DNA of 64,000 nt from Taiwanofungus camphoratus (Eukaryota > Basidiomycota > Agaricomycetes > Polyporales > Taiwanofungaceae), in the NCBI GenBank assembly GCA_003999685.1, contig CP021232.1, forward strand, positions 496,001 through 560,000, in the 5' to 3' direction. A model generated the notes under the pieces. That model ran no database searches. It was not told the DNA's origin and was given only the letters and a program-made list of their open reading frames with translations. Shown piece by piece: positions 24,186-34,800 of the stretch; position 1 is the first letter of the stretch, and each line of letters opens with the position of its first letter. The translations under genes and the position numbers were made by a program.

Positions 24186-24979
24186 CTCCTGGCACGATGC
24201 TGAGTTTTCAACAATATGATGGTGTGTGCAGGTAAGTGTCAGACTAAAGCATGGAATCCCGTTCACAAAATGGTCATATGAACTCCACGTCGATGGGAAT
24301 AACGTGAATTATAGGTGGAGAAATGAAAGTAGCAGCTTGAGTTGAGATGCAGCCACTGTAAGAATAAAAAAGTCTTGGCCTGAATGATAAGTCTCTATGC
24401 TATTTTTATTATTATTATTGATAAAATAAGTACTTACCAGACTTTTGTCAATTAAGTCAGTGGCTATATCACCAAATTCTCAAAGTATTTTCGAAAACAT
24501 TGGGGCCTTCTCAGTTTACATTAAGAACCCCCTTAGGATCCTATGTACGTGAAGGGATCGCTACACGCCTGCCACTCATATTCAAAGCCTCACTGCGGGA
24601 AAATTCTCGCGCGCAGTACAGAGCCGACACAGCCACAGCCACGGGCGCAGCACCGCCGCGCTATGCTCCACCGTAGTTGCTATGTTGTGGATGTATGGAC
24701 GTATGCAATGCAATAGTCATCCGAAAACATGCTGACTTCTGGAGGCATCGCACTCTTTCCGAAGAATGCGTAGTCCTCCTTTACCCATGACATGACTCAA
24801 GGTGCAAATCGAGTCATGCAGGACTTTTCTAACCCCTAGACCACAGTGGAGGTGGCCTAAGATGGCCCACCCCACAATGCCGACGTCCGAGTCATTTGTG
24901 ATATATAAGACCACATCCTTGTCTTCTGGCTGCCCTACTCAGTGGCGAAACTTCGTCAAATTTCTACATTCCTTTGCTT
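24186..24979. promoter_or_regulatory. Divergent promoter region of CstF-64 and small HSP
   Basis: Intergenic sequence between two divergent starts. A TATA box (tatataag, 24902-24909) lies about 70 bp before the HSP start. A short AT-rich run (attattattattgat) is near 24405-24420. The pair gggaaaattctcg near 24598 contains adjacent GAA/TTC half-sites and could be a weak heat-shock element, but no perfect three-unit array was found. No gene seen. Confidence 0.5.
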
Positions 24980-25714
24980 ATGACAGTGTTCACCTCGTCT
25001 AGAAAGAAGCAGAAAATGGCGCGTCTGCCTCGCGTAACGGATAGCGAAGAGAAACAGTTCCAGCTTATGGACCGTACTTTGGCGCGTATGTTCGTGCAGG
25101 AATTGGTCCGCCGACGCACTGTCTTGACAAATCGTATGCTTCAACTTGGAACATATAAACCAAGGTTGGTAAATTGACTTCTGTAAATCCCTAAACTTAA
25201 CTTGCCCCTCTGTAGGATGGACATGTGCGACGATCCTGACAACCCACATATCGTTGCTATCCTTGAAGTTCCTGGTCTCAAGCAAGAGGAGGTCTCCGTA
25301 CGTGTCGAAGATGACAAACTCGTCGTTCAGGGAGAACGCCGGTTTCCTTCTTCTTCAACTGCTGGTGCTGCTGTTGCACCTTCCGAGGAAGCTGGCGTTG
25401 TTTCTGAGACCGCACGTGCTTTGCCTCCGAGTTACGTCGTTCAGGAACTCAAATATGGTACATATCGCCGCGTTATAAAGCTGCCACTTGGTACCCAGGT
25501 ACGATATTCCTACTATTGTTCGTAATAAGAAGAATTGATCGAATGTGATTTTCATTAGACTGGACAGGTACAGGCCTCGCTGAGCGCGGGCATGCTTACG
25601 CTTTCGTGGCCCCGCAACCCTGGTGCGGAAAATGTAAATGCAGGGACAGGTCACATTGACGATTTAATGGCAATTCACAGCAAATCTACGAGTCGTAGCG
25701 ATGGCACGCTATAA
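24980..25714 (+). CDS. Small heat-shock protein (HSP20 / alpha-crystallin domain)
   Basis: Probable ATP-independent holdase chaperone. Exon 1 gives a short basic N-terminus (MTVFTSSRKKQKMARLPRV) and a helical stretch. Exon 2 starts at MDMCDDPDNPHIVAILEVPG and carries the alpha-crystallin strands (EEVSVRVEDDKLVVQGERR) with a Ser/Ala-rich insertion before VVQELKYGTYRRVIKLP. Exon 3 (QVQASLSAGMLTLSWPR) supplies the late strand with the GMLTLSWP signature corresponding to GxLxxxxP. The stop is TAA at 25712-25714, giving about 190 residues. The ATG at 25016 (MARLPRV) is an alternative start. A TATA box lies 71 bp before the first ATG. The C-terminal I-x-I/V motif is not obvious. The family is clear; heat induction is inferred. 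Confidence 0.9.
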
Positions 25715-26480
25715 TTTTTTCGCTACATCAGTCTCAGCCATATAAGTGCCCTAACCTACGCTCGTTCTCTATTGTACTGCGTGATGTTTCATCGCAATTT
25801 TGACGTGCATATGGACTTTGAAGTGGTATCTTATACACTATTCCCTACTCCGTTTGCGCTTTTTTCCATCATCTGTAGCTTACATAGTCTACTTCTACGT
25901 GATTAGTTATACTTCGCTCATATTTTTGGGCTCGACTTCATTATTCACGATTTATGAGTACTGTCATTACCTAACTACCAGGGATTTCGTCTGCTGGCCA
26001 AGTATGTATTCATAGTTTCCGCTTTAATTGTACGACCTCAAGAAGTATGTTATAGTACACTGTCGAGTTCGATCGAGCTTCTGTCCCTTCTAGCAAGTGC
26101 AGGCTGAGTAGCACGAGACCGTACCTTGCTCCGGCGATAGCTTTACACATTTGAACGCAGACGGCACATAGCAGAGGTATACACTCAAATACGCCGCATG
26201 TGTTCGGAAAATGCTCTCTTTCACGATGGGGCCCACAGCAACTTATCGCATAGATAGCTTGATTGGAACTGCACTACGTATTGACAATCGTGCTCAAGAA
26301 ATCCAACGCGATAATCCGCGCCCCAACTGACGAACATCCTACAAGCAGATCAACACATACAACCAACGACTTCACACACGGCATTGTCCTGATGGAGGCT
26401 TTTGAGCACCAAAAAATACTATAAATGATAGTTTCACTTACAGCTTGACATATACATAGCCGTGGCGTAGAGAGCTGTGC
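25715..26480. other. Intergenic, no gene seen
   Basis: The converging 3' flanks of the small HSP (+) and the cysteine mini-gene (-). It is AT-rich at 25.8-26.05 kb. Short open frames lack family resemblance or splice logic. No repeat was recognised. Confidence 0.5.
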
Positions 26481-26643
26481 TCACTTGCTCTTGGGCGGCT
26501 CAGCGCAGCCGCAGGTGGGGTAAGTGCAGGTGCCGCCGTTGGCCTCAACGTTAGCGCATTTCACGGTGTCCTGCAGAGGGTTCAGAAACTATACAAGGAA
26601 GCATTTGGGAAAATGGTCGAGTGGACACCAAACTCACAGACAT
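26481..26643 (-). CDS. Metallothionein-like 31-residue Cys peptide, one intron
   Basis: A mini-gene of two exons. ATG TCT at 26643-26638 is followed by a donor (gtgagt), a 65-bp intron ending ctctgcag, then a second exon running to TGA at 26483-26481. The peptide starts MSDTVKCANVEANGG, continues TCTYPTCGCAEPP and ends KSK, 31 residues with four cysteines (C-x9-C-x4-C-x-C). A TATA box (tataaaag, 26732-26739) sits about 90 bp upstream, which supports a real, strongly transcribed gene. Cys spacing with a CxC pair and no hydrophobic core suggests a small metal-binding peptide of metallothionein type. It matches no metallothionein subfamily I can recall, so the function is inferred from composition only. 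There is no signal peptide, so a cytosolic location is expected. Confidence 0.65.
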
Positions 26644-26731
26644 TGTGGTTTGTTAGAAAAGATTTCTGAAGAGAGTTGGTTAAGTTGCTTTAGTAGTCGA
26701 GGACTGAGGAGCAGAGTCAGTGAAACGGCCC

Positions 26732-26739
26732 CTTTTATA
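26732..26739 (-). promoter_or_regulatory. TATA box of the cysteine mini-gene
   Basis: On the minus strand this reads tataaaag, 89 bases before the ATG, followed by a pyrimidine-rich leader (ctctgctcctcagtcctc). Position and context fit a core promoter. Confidence 0.65.
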
Positions 26740-26759
26740 TCCTGCAGGTCGTCTCCCAT

Positions 26760-27641
26760 GCTGTGCTGCCAGCAAATTCATATCTAATCGCCAGTGTGCG
26801 ATTGGTGTAATACAAGCAGTAAGATCACCTTCACAGGGCCGATTTGAGCCTGATTCAGACCTTCCCGCACAATCGGCCCCTCGAAGACCATGATCTTGGT
26901 TCCGCGCTTCACTGTGAGAAATCATCCAATGAGATGACACGGAATTCAAGTATGCTGCGTTTTGATAATCGAGTACCTACCTACGTAGTCGACCCAGTCT
27001 TCGACGGTACAACTTCATCCTGGTGCAACTGCAGCTTGCCGAGGCCGAGAATAGCCTAAGAAGTTCATATCTCCTGATAAGACGATCGAGGCCGTTGATT
27101 GCAAGGTGAGCATACGAAGTGTCTTCTCTAATACTTACAGGCACCGGTGACTTTACGTATAATGCACATGCCCTCACTGGTGCTGAAGTTGTCCATTCTT
27201 CCCCTTTAGCATTGGAAGGCAAGAAGTTATGCCGCAGAATTGACCAGTGTCACTGAGCCTGCTCAGATGTGTTCCTCAACAGAGGCGATCACTTACCAAG
27301 ATGGCATCCAATCATGCTTCTTACGTTATGTGCAGCCTGCCACAGCTGTCGAGATGTCGCTGGCATCTCATACACATTCACACATACATTCTATTCTGTT
27401 CTGGGACACACAGGCACTCCTTCACAGGTCGAGCCGCACAGAAAGCCGCAGTCATATCGCCGATGATACGACTGAAATAGAAAGGCAATGGTGACCACGT
27501 TGAGCATTTCTTGTGAATGTATGGAGGACGACTGTGGGTACGGAGCTTGTGGCCCAAGTAGACGATCACCATAGTTATGAGTAATTGAGTGCAGGTGATT
27601 GGCCAAAGAACTAGATAATGTAGGCAGGGTAGTGTATCCAT
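26760..27641 (-). CDS. Unassigned multi-exon gene with N-terminal membrane segment
   Basis: Not recognised. The ATG at 27641 opens MDTLPCLHYLVLWPITC followed by a hydrophobic run (TQLLITMVIVYLGHKL), one clear membrane segment. Later in-frame pieces are joined by plausible introns: MPATSRQLWQAAHNVRS followed by a gtaagt donor; FLPSNAKGEEWTTSAPVRAC to VKSPVP, gtaagt; then AILGLGKLQLHQDEVVPSKTG across an 83-bp intron that keeps the frame. After the next donor (gtaggtagg) the continuing frame is uncertain (either KRGTKIMVFEGPIVREG or a shifted one). The order membrane start, then W-x-A-x-x-x-V-R-S, faintly recalls fungal wax-synthase-like MBOAT proteins, but the later part does not fit. It may be a degraded gene. 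Exon limits are approximate. Confidence 0.35.
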
Positions 27642-28095
27642 ATTGAAGTCAGGGTGAATGTTGTCAGGTTCTGTCAATCACTGCGTTGGAATTGTATGAG
27701 GATGCTAGTAGAGGTCGCAGACCCCAGTGCACAGCATGACCCTAACATACCTGAAAGCTGCTTTCGAGTTATGTGGAACCACTAAGTCAAGAACTTGCTG
27801 TCGAAATGCTTCCATTGAGCCGTTCGAATGGTTTGATCACCATCTAAAGTCCAAGATGACCAGCGTCTCTGCCTTCAAAAAGAGGCATTTTTTTAAATCT
27901 GAACTGTTGAATTTTGTCGATACATTCATGCAGGTGACCGCGTTTATGGAGACCTGCAGGGTTGGGTAATAGATATTACCCATCTTAGAATACTCTATGT
28001 GGATTATGGTTTGACCGTGATGATAAACTCGCCATGCAGCGGTAGTGTTGAAGTACTTACAAGTCTGACTTTGATATTTGTTCGATAAGAGTACG

Positions 28096-28261
28096 TACTA
28101 TGCCTACGTATGGAGTCAGCACCCTGATTCAGTCGGCAATTGCTTCTGATTGGTCAAAAGCTCATCTTTTTTGATGGTTTTCGCAAATACCAAAACTTTT
28201 ATTGGTCAAGACCCTAAGTGCCGACTGAAGGAGTGCGCCGACTCTACCAGTAGGCATAGTA
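28096..28261. mobile_element. Small TIR element (MITE), family A copy 1
   Basis: A 166-bp element. Left end ctatgcctac and right end gtaggcatag are inverted, flanked by TA on both sides. A second inverted block, ctgattcagtcggca against gtgccgactgaagg, extends the arms to about 45 bp. The core (tctgattggtcaaaagctca to accaaaacttttattggtca) recurs at 52944-53079 with only a few substitutions. Structure and size fit a non-autonomous TA-targeting DNA transposon. Confidence 0.75.
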
Positions 28262-28595
28262 TCATTCGGTATACTGCAGATAACGCGAGCGACGCAACTG
28301 GATATAGCTACATTGTTTCTTTTAAAGTGGGCCTTTAGATATGGTCCGCCATCAGGTCGTCAATAAGAGTGATCTCGCTCGGTAGGGGACAGAACTTTGA
28401 TTAAAAGCAAGCTTATGTGGGTTTCTTAAATGAAAGAGAAAACCAATATATGAGTACAAAGAAACAAAACTCCGCTCTACACCTGTGCCCTAATATGGCA
28501 GGTTCTCAGGAACGTGGACAGTGCGTGACGTCACAACTCCACTACTTGTCACTCAACTCCAGTCTGAGTCCAAATGGCGCCGCACAGAAGCCCAC

Positions 28596-28602
28596 TATAT
28601 AA
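28596..28602 (+). promoter_or_regulatory. TATA box of the coiled-coil protein gene
   Basis: Reads tatataa, 93 bases before the ATG at 28695, and is followed by a C/T-rich leader. Placement fits a strong core promoter. Confidence 0.65.
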
Positions 28603-28694
28603 CGCGCCAGCCCCGCTCCATCATGACATTTCTACATTCTGATACTCGTATACCCCATACTATATTCCCATACAAAGTTCTCTAATCCCTTAAC

Positions 28695-29440
28695 ATGGGT
28701 CTTTTTAACTCGACCTCACCCGAGCAGTCCCAGAACCCAGAGATTCGCCAGGTGGAGAAAATCACTGCGAACGGGGCAAAGGCAGACGAAAAGAACCTGG
28801 AGCATGCTATCAAAGACCTGAAAAATGCCGAGAAGACGCACAATAAGGGCGTCAAAGTGCGGTAATTTCACTTGGAATAGTTTGGAGTTACAGGCTGACA
28901 CTATGACTACAGGGTGTCGACAAGGCGCAGCATGCGCTCGACACTTCAGTGAAGAAGGAGCATGATACCGCAACTGCGCTTAACAAGGCTGAGCACAGGC
29001 ACGATACTGCCATTACCGATCAGCGCAATGCCCAGAAGACGCTCGAGGTATGTCATGTCTGATGCCAAAATATTATGAACGTTCAACTTGGCTCATATGT
29101 GTTTGCACACGTAGCTAAGGCGCCAGCATGTGTCGCACATGCAGCAAGACATTGAACAGAAGCGAAGCACGATGGAGGACTTGCAGCAGCGCAAGAGCGC
29201 CAACGACGTCAGTGTCTCCCGGCTGTTCGTGGTGCAACATACTGAGATTTCATATTCTTGCAGCAAATCCGTGAGTCGAAGCTGGCGCAGGTACACGACC
29301 AGGCCGCGTCAGCTGCACGTGCACACGCTGAGAGCTTCGACGGCAGCGCGGGGCCCGTTCCCTCTACCGGTGCGAATGGAAATGCTGGTTCGAAAGTGCC
29401 TGAAGCTCAGGGGACGAGCGTCGATAGTGCCGGAGTATGA
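28695..29440 (+). CDS. Small soluble coiled-coil protein, four exons
   Basis: Function unknown. Exon 1 opens MGLFNSTSPEQSQNPEI and runs into KADEKNLEHAIKDLKNAEK. Exons 2-4 read GVDKAQHALDTSVKKEHD, LRRQHVSHMQQDIEQKRS and QIRESKLAQVHDQAASAARA. The tail SGAGPVPS-like segment is Gly/Ser-rich, ending TSVDSAGV before TGA at 29438-29440. All three introns have clean GT-AG ends. About 180 residues, nearly all Ala/Lys/Glu/Gln heptad sequence after the first 15, so a long alpha-helical rod. There is no signal peptide or membrane segment. MGLF at the start offers a possible N-myristoylation glycine. Similar small coiled-coil proteins beginning MGLF occur in mushrooms, but I cannot name a function. Confidence 0.8.
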
Positions 29441-30235
29441 AGGCACGAGACAGCGGCGGTTGCATGAACATACGAAAATGATCGCTGGACTAGATAGCGG
29501 ATTCGGGAAGGCAAAAGAAGCAAATGATACTTTGTATGCCACGTTCCAATTCTTATACTGTTCAATTACCCATTTACGAGTCCTACACTACCCATTACTT
29601 CTTAATCTAATACCAATGAATAATGTTGATCCATACTTTGAAAACTCAATGTCAGTTACTCAGGGTGTTTGAGGCGACTCATGGTTGAGCTAACCTAGGA
29701 GATCAACGTGCCATTCCGGGGTGGATGTCGAGTCAGTTGTCGCTGTCTTCATGAAAGATGGAAAGGATGACAGGATTACGGATCGCGTACAAGTCGGATA
29801 AGAGTATTGAATCGTATCTACCGCCAATGTTTGGGCATTAACCATAAGTTTCGCCTCTGTTCTGTTGGAGCACGCGATCGTGGCGAGCTCGCAAGCTCGG
29901 CCGAGATAGTGTCTGGCCAAAAGCAGGGGAGTACCGGGTATATAAACGATCAATATTTGTGTATTTACCTCACGCGATTGCCCTTCGGGCTTCGTTCTTT
30001 CCCGTGGACAAACCGTGCCTGCCGTCGATTTTTCGCTTGTTTTCACATATTCGTCCTGCAATTCTCGTGCCTTATGCGTGAGACACTACAGCTTGTCAAG
30101 AAAGAGGTGCGGGCACATCTACAAGTTTGGAGGATCACTTGGAGTATACTATGATCTTCAGCGGTGGAACTTCTTAATATCACTGGCATATGAAGTAATC
30201 AGCGTTCCTCGACGGACTCAACGCGCAAGGATATC
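29441..30235. other. Intergenic, no gene seen
   Basis: A minus-strand open frame at 29690-30061 has no recognisable motif and low coding character. The stretch is most likely flank of the P450 remnant. Confidence 0.4.
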
Positions 30236-31558
30236 ACACACTCCACAGACTCTCTTTCAAGTTGCCATATTCGTGTCCTCTCACCTTTGGTTTCACAGTG
30301 TCTCTTCCCGTCCTGTGGAAGTTATGCAGTGCCAGTATCCTCGAAGATGAAGTGCCGAACCAGCGTTGCAATCACGATCTACCCAAGGGTCAGAATTAAC
30401 TGGTCAGAAAACGAAGTAAGCACTCGCCTTGAACTCTGCAAGGGCTGGATGAGAGAAAGTCAGACACGAGGATACATTGAGTCAAGATGAACCTTACCAA
30501 AGAAATGTCCAGGACAGATTTTTTCTCTACGCTCGTTCGAGTATGTCCTACTGCGGTAACATGCGACCTGTACTCACACATCATCGAATGTCATCAAGTG
30601 GCCTGAGGCCCGTTTCGCAGTCTGGGAGTATTGCCTCTTCGATTCAGAGCTCAGGCCGGAATTCTGCTGCAGCCCCCCAATATAACAGGCTCGGCGCCAA
30701 TCCAGTCGCACATGAACTAGTTGACCTGCTATTACAGCGAAGTGTGTCGCTCCGCTAGATGGAACGAGGAAGTGCAGCAGGATAGTATCCACTGCAGCTA
30801 CCTTTAGTTGTTGTAATGCAGTTCGGACGGGTCAGTAAGATAGTCATTAGCGTCGCCTTCGTCCTCATGATCTCTCTGGGAACAGCGTCGAGAGAAAGCA
30901 GTCGTGAACTGCTCATGAACTCGTCATAACCTCTACCTGTAGTCTCCACGATGGAAAGAAGCGCCGCGCGCAACTCTGACTGAATAGTCGGTTAACGGGA
31001 TACTTCATACAAACAGTCCTAAGAGGAAGTGACAACACGTTAAGAGCTGTGAAATATCGGGGAGCATTATTACTGACTCCAATCACATTTGCGATGGTCT
31101 CGTAGCCTGCAAAAAGCACTCCTACGATTTGCGGGTTCGAGACATTTGGCATAGCTCTAACAGCGGGAGGACATTGATTCATACATTCACATGGCATCAT
31201 CCTCCGTCAACAGGCAGGATGAACTCAACGACTGGAACCATGCTGACCTTGTTTGACATATCCGGAAGGTATCTCCTCTAACTCGTATTGCATTGAACAT
31301 GCCCGATGAGCAATCCATAATAGTACTTACAGCGCTCCACGAAATTCGAATGATGTTGCAATCGGCTCGAGAGATGAAGGTCCGGGACCATATATCATGT
31401 GCGAGATGAATCCCCGGCACGGCAAAATGCAGGCAGAGGCCTTGAGAGCTGATAAGGAGCAAACCAGCATTACAAGTTATGCCTGGGATGACCATTTCTG
31501 CGTTAAGGGTCAGTAGTAGACACCCTGGAAAAGTGACATTGTTGGTTGACTGTCTCAT
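30236..31558 (-). pseudogene. Cytochrome P450 remnant, N-terminus missing
   Basis: C-terminal two thirds of a P450 in the right order: I-helix FAGYETIANVIG (about 31080-31115), a segment SELRAALLSIVETT, and an eroded ExxR region LDAVPREIMRTKATL, where the expected continuous frame is disturbed. Then come GHLMTFDD, the heme loop core KICPGHFFG (about 30500-30520), ALAEFK, and IVIATLVRHFIFE joined to KPKVRGHEYGNL with a stop near 30236. The membrane anchor and proline hinge are absent upstream to 31.9 kb. The PERF region shows stops in the expected frame, and several joins need odd splice sites (for example gcgagt). I therefore call it a decaying gene rather than a working one. Some of the frame changes could be unrecognised introns. 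Confidence 0.7.
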
Positions 31559-31898
31559 AAGTACCTAAGGTGGATTACTTTTCAGACTATAATGCGACGT
31601 CACGAGTTCTCAGAGGGAGCATTTTGGCCATCATACGGCGATCATTCATGATTCGATCGACGAAAGTGACAAGAATTTCCGCACACGCACTGGAGGAGAA
31701 TAAGCTAGGAAAACTTCCAGGAAACTCGGTCATTCGGAATGGGAACTGATGTCTGTCTTCTCCGACGACTATCTATCAGTTGAGGCTCCAGAAATAAAAT
31801 TACATTCAGCGATCTATGTACGAAATGGTGATGCAATACGACGACAACAATATTCAGATAGCAATGGAACATACAGTTGACATGAACCACATTCGGCA

Positions 31899-34800
31899 CT
31901 AGGCCGGTACACCTGCAAGACGACTATTTACCCTATGTCGGTGGTGCCGGTTTCTCAGATGAACTTCGTAGTTGGATAGGCTTTCACCTGGGCCAGGCGT
32001 GTAGAGCTGGATTGCCAGTGGTCAGTAAGGCTACGATCACATTGGACAGTCAAGGCGTACCTTTCCAGGACAATCCAGGCACTTGATACGCCATTCTGGT
32101 GTGGCCGTAGAAGTCCTCCTGCGCAGGAGAAGTTCGAACTTATCAGTTGGGTATCTTTCCTGCATCGCAACCATGGCTTGCTTCAACCAATCCGGCATGG
32201 ACGTCTGTTGTCCGGCAGTGTGAGGACGTACAAAAGTAGAATATGGTCAAGAGGCGGACCTACCGTGCGTTGCTGTCCATTCGGGGGGGCTGAAGGGCGG
32301 GAAGGAGGGGGTGATGCAGCGGGGGGTGAGATTGTACCGTTTATCGGACCGGGATCGGCTTCTTGAATAGATGTTGGAGGGGCAGACCTTGCATGGCCGG
32401 TGCCATTTGCCCTCAAGACCCTCTGTGCAAGGGGAGACTCGGAGGTACTAGAGGCACTGGAAACAGGGGAGACCGCTCCCTCCGCACCATCAGGCTGTGT
32501 TGAGGTTTGCGTGAGAGGAGGTACCTCAACCCAGACTTCAGTCTTTGTCTGTGACGGAGTCTCTGGTTCGACGTCACCGTCATCTGCAGCCTCCTTGGAC
32601 GCCTGTTCCTCAGCAGCCGCGGGTGGTGGACGTTTCCTTTTCGCTGCGACCTTCGCTTGCTCAGCTTCCTTTTTTTGGCTCATGTGATATTCTGCGTCAG
32701 AATTGTATACCACTGGACGTGGACGACGATGTCTATGCCAAAACTTCCCTGCGAGCGAACCGTCACAATCAACGGCCGAGTTCCCACTGTGGACACAGAG
32801 AAAATATACTCACCACAGGTACCACATTGCGACTTGTCTCCAAGTGGTCCTTTCCTACGGCCAACTGCAATGCTTTCAGGACAACCACAATTCGAGCAAT
32901 GCCATACGCCATCGATGAGATTTGCATGCTGGCCATCAGCATACTCTTTTTCTTTGGCCTCCTTCTCGAGTTCTTTCACCCTCTTGATAGGTAAAACAAC
33001 CATCGCGCCTTTACTATCAGGTGCAGCGCTACTATTAGGTATCGGCTCGTCACCCTCTACGGGAGGAGGCAATGTCGATATATCAGCGGCCGTAGACTCT
33101 GTAGGGGCCTTAACGTGGGCTCGAGGGCGCAATACAGACGGCGGATATGAGGGCGCCTTGAAGAGACCCTTGGGTTTCTTCTCCTTTGGTGCAGACGGAG
33201 TAATCGGGGTAAGAGAAGCTGTCGAACTAGAGGGCAATACAACTGTGCCGTTCTCGGATGCCACCATGTTAGCGATTGTAACCGACGCAGCCGCAGCCGC
33301 AGCCCTCCTCGATGTAGGTGCAGCAGCAGCATTGACAAGAGCCAGAGTCGCGGCATCGACTTCGGGGAATCCAATCGCCGGGGTACGGAAAGTCTTAGGT
33401 GGTTCACGATCAGGAAGTGCGATGCCTCTCCTGCCCCGAGTCGTTTTCCTCCGCCGACGATTAAGCTCCTTCTCGCGTTCTTTCTCGTTTCTCTCAATCT
33501 CGCTTTCGCTGAGATAGTTGAGAAGAGGAGTAAATGCCCCTACTTGATCCATCGATCGAGCGGCTGTCGTTAGAGAAGGTAAAAGAGACATCCGCAAATC
33601 GTCATCTTGAACCGCAGATCCATCTGATGGATGGCCGACTAGGAATAATGACTTCTGGAAGATCTGTACTTGTTCCCGAATCGAATGAGCAATTGCAGTT
33701 CTGTAAAAGAGTTTCTAAGTCTGCTATTTTAGGTGATTGTGAAAAACACTTACTTGAATTCACCTCCCAACCCAAGTTCTTTTGCATAGACCTCAGCAAA
33801 GCGCTCTGGTGACGGATCTGTATTCTCCAAGTCCCACTCGAACTGGTCTTCTAGCTTTACCGAACCCACGATGATGTCCAACTAATTGAGTTTTAGCGAC
33901 ATAAACTATGCCATCAAGTTGAGTGAGATGCTAACCTTGATCAAGATGCGCATCTCCTCATGAGCCATGCTATCATGCTCCTCAAAGTCATCCACTGACA
34001 TGGGACGGTCTGATTCAGGTATAGCGGACAGATCCGAACGGTCGTCAACTTCCTCCTTGACGATTTTCCGCCGTTTCCTACTGCGATTATCCGCGGCCTT
34101 GCCAGACTCTCTGTGAAATGTGTTTGATCGGACCTTGGTCCGCCAAGCCTCCCACCATGCCACATCTCCCTCCTCCAACGTACCCTTTAGGATAACGTCG
34201 GAGTCTACTAGAGCGTTTACCTCACCATCTTCGCCAAATGTGGTCGAATGAGCCTTGAAATCACTCAGTTGATCTTGAATAGCCTTTGTAATGACAGAAT
34301 GATAGCTGGGCGCCAGACTATAATCATCCACAATGGTCTGAGCGAAGATCTCCGGTGTGATGACTGGGTCTGAATATGATGTTAGTTGACTGGAATGAGA
34401 TCCATGTACAGTCGCAGTTATAGCATACCATTTAGGTTCCATACAAAGGTATCTCGCATCTTGTGATGCTCCACATCAAATTCAAGTCTGATAGGCACGA
34501 GCTGCTCTGGACGGTTGGCATCCTCAGGCGCAACCTTCCGCGGCCTGCGGAGGGAAAAAACGGTGAGCACTCAATGCGAGGCCAGGAACAGTCGGTCTAC
34601 ACAACTCACAACTTGAACCCCTCGCGTCTTCCCGTCTTCCTCCGCTCCCTTCCCTCCTTTCCTGTCTTCACCCCTGTCAGCGAGAATTTCTCCGTCCGCC
34701 TCCGCGTATTACGACCCTCCTCAGTCGGATCCCGCTCGTACCACGCTCGTGGAGCCGAGATCGTCTCGCGCACCTCCTCCCCCATGCGCTCGCGCATACG

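Larger units (their letters stand above)
27642..28694. other. Intergenic with one small transposon and a gene promoter
   Basis: Contains the small inverted-repeat element at 28096-28261 and the promoter of the coiled-coil gene, with a TATA box at 28596-28602. No other gene is supported. Confidence 0.5.
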
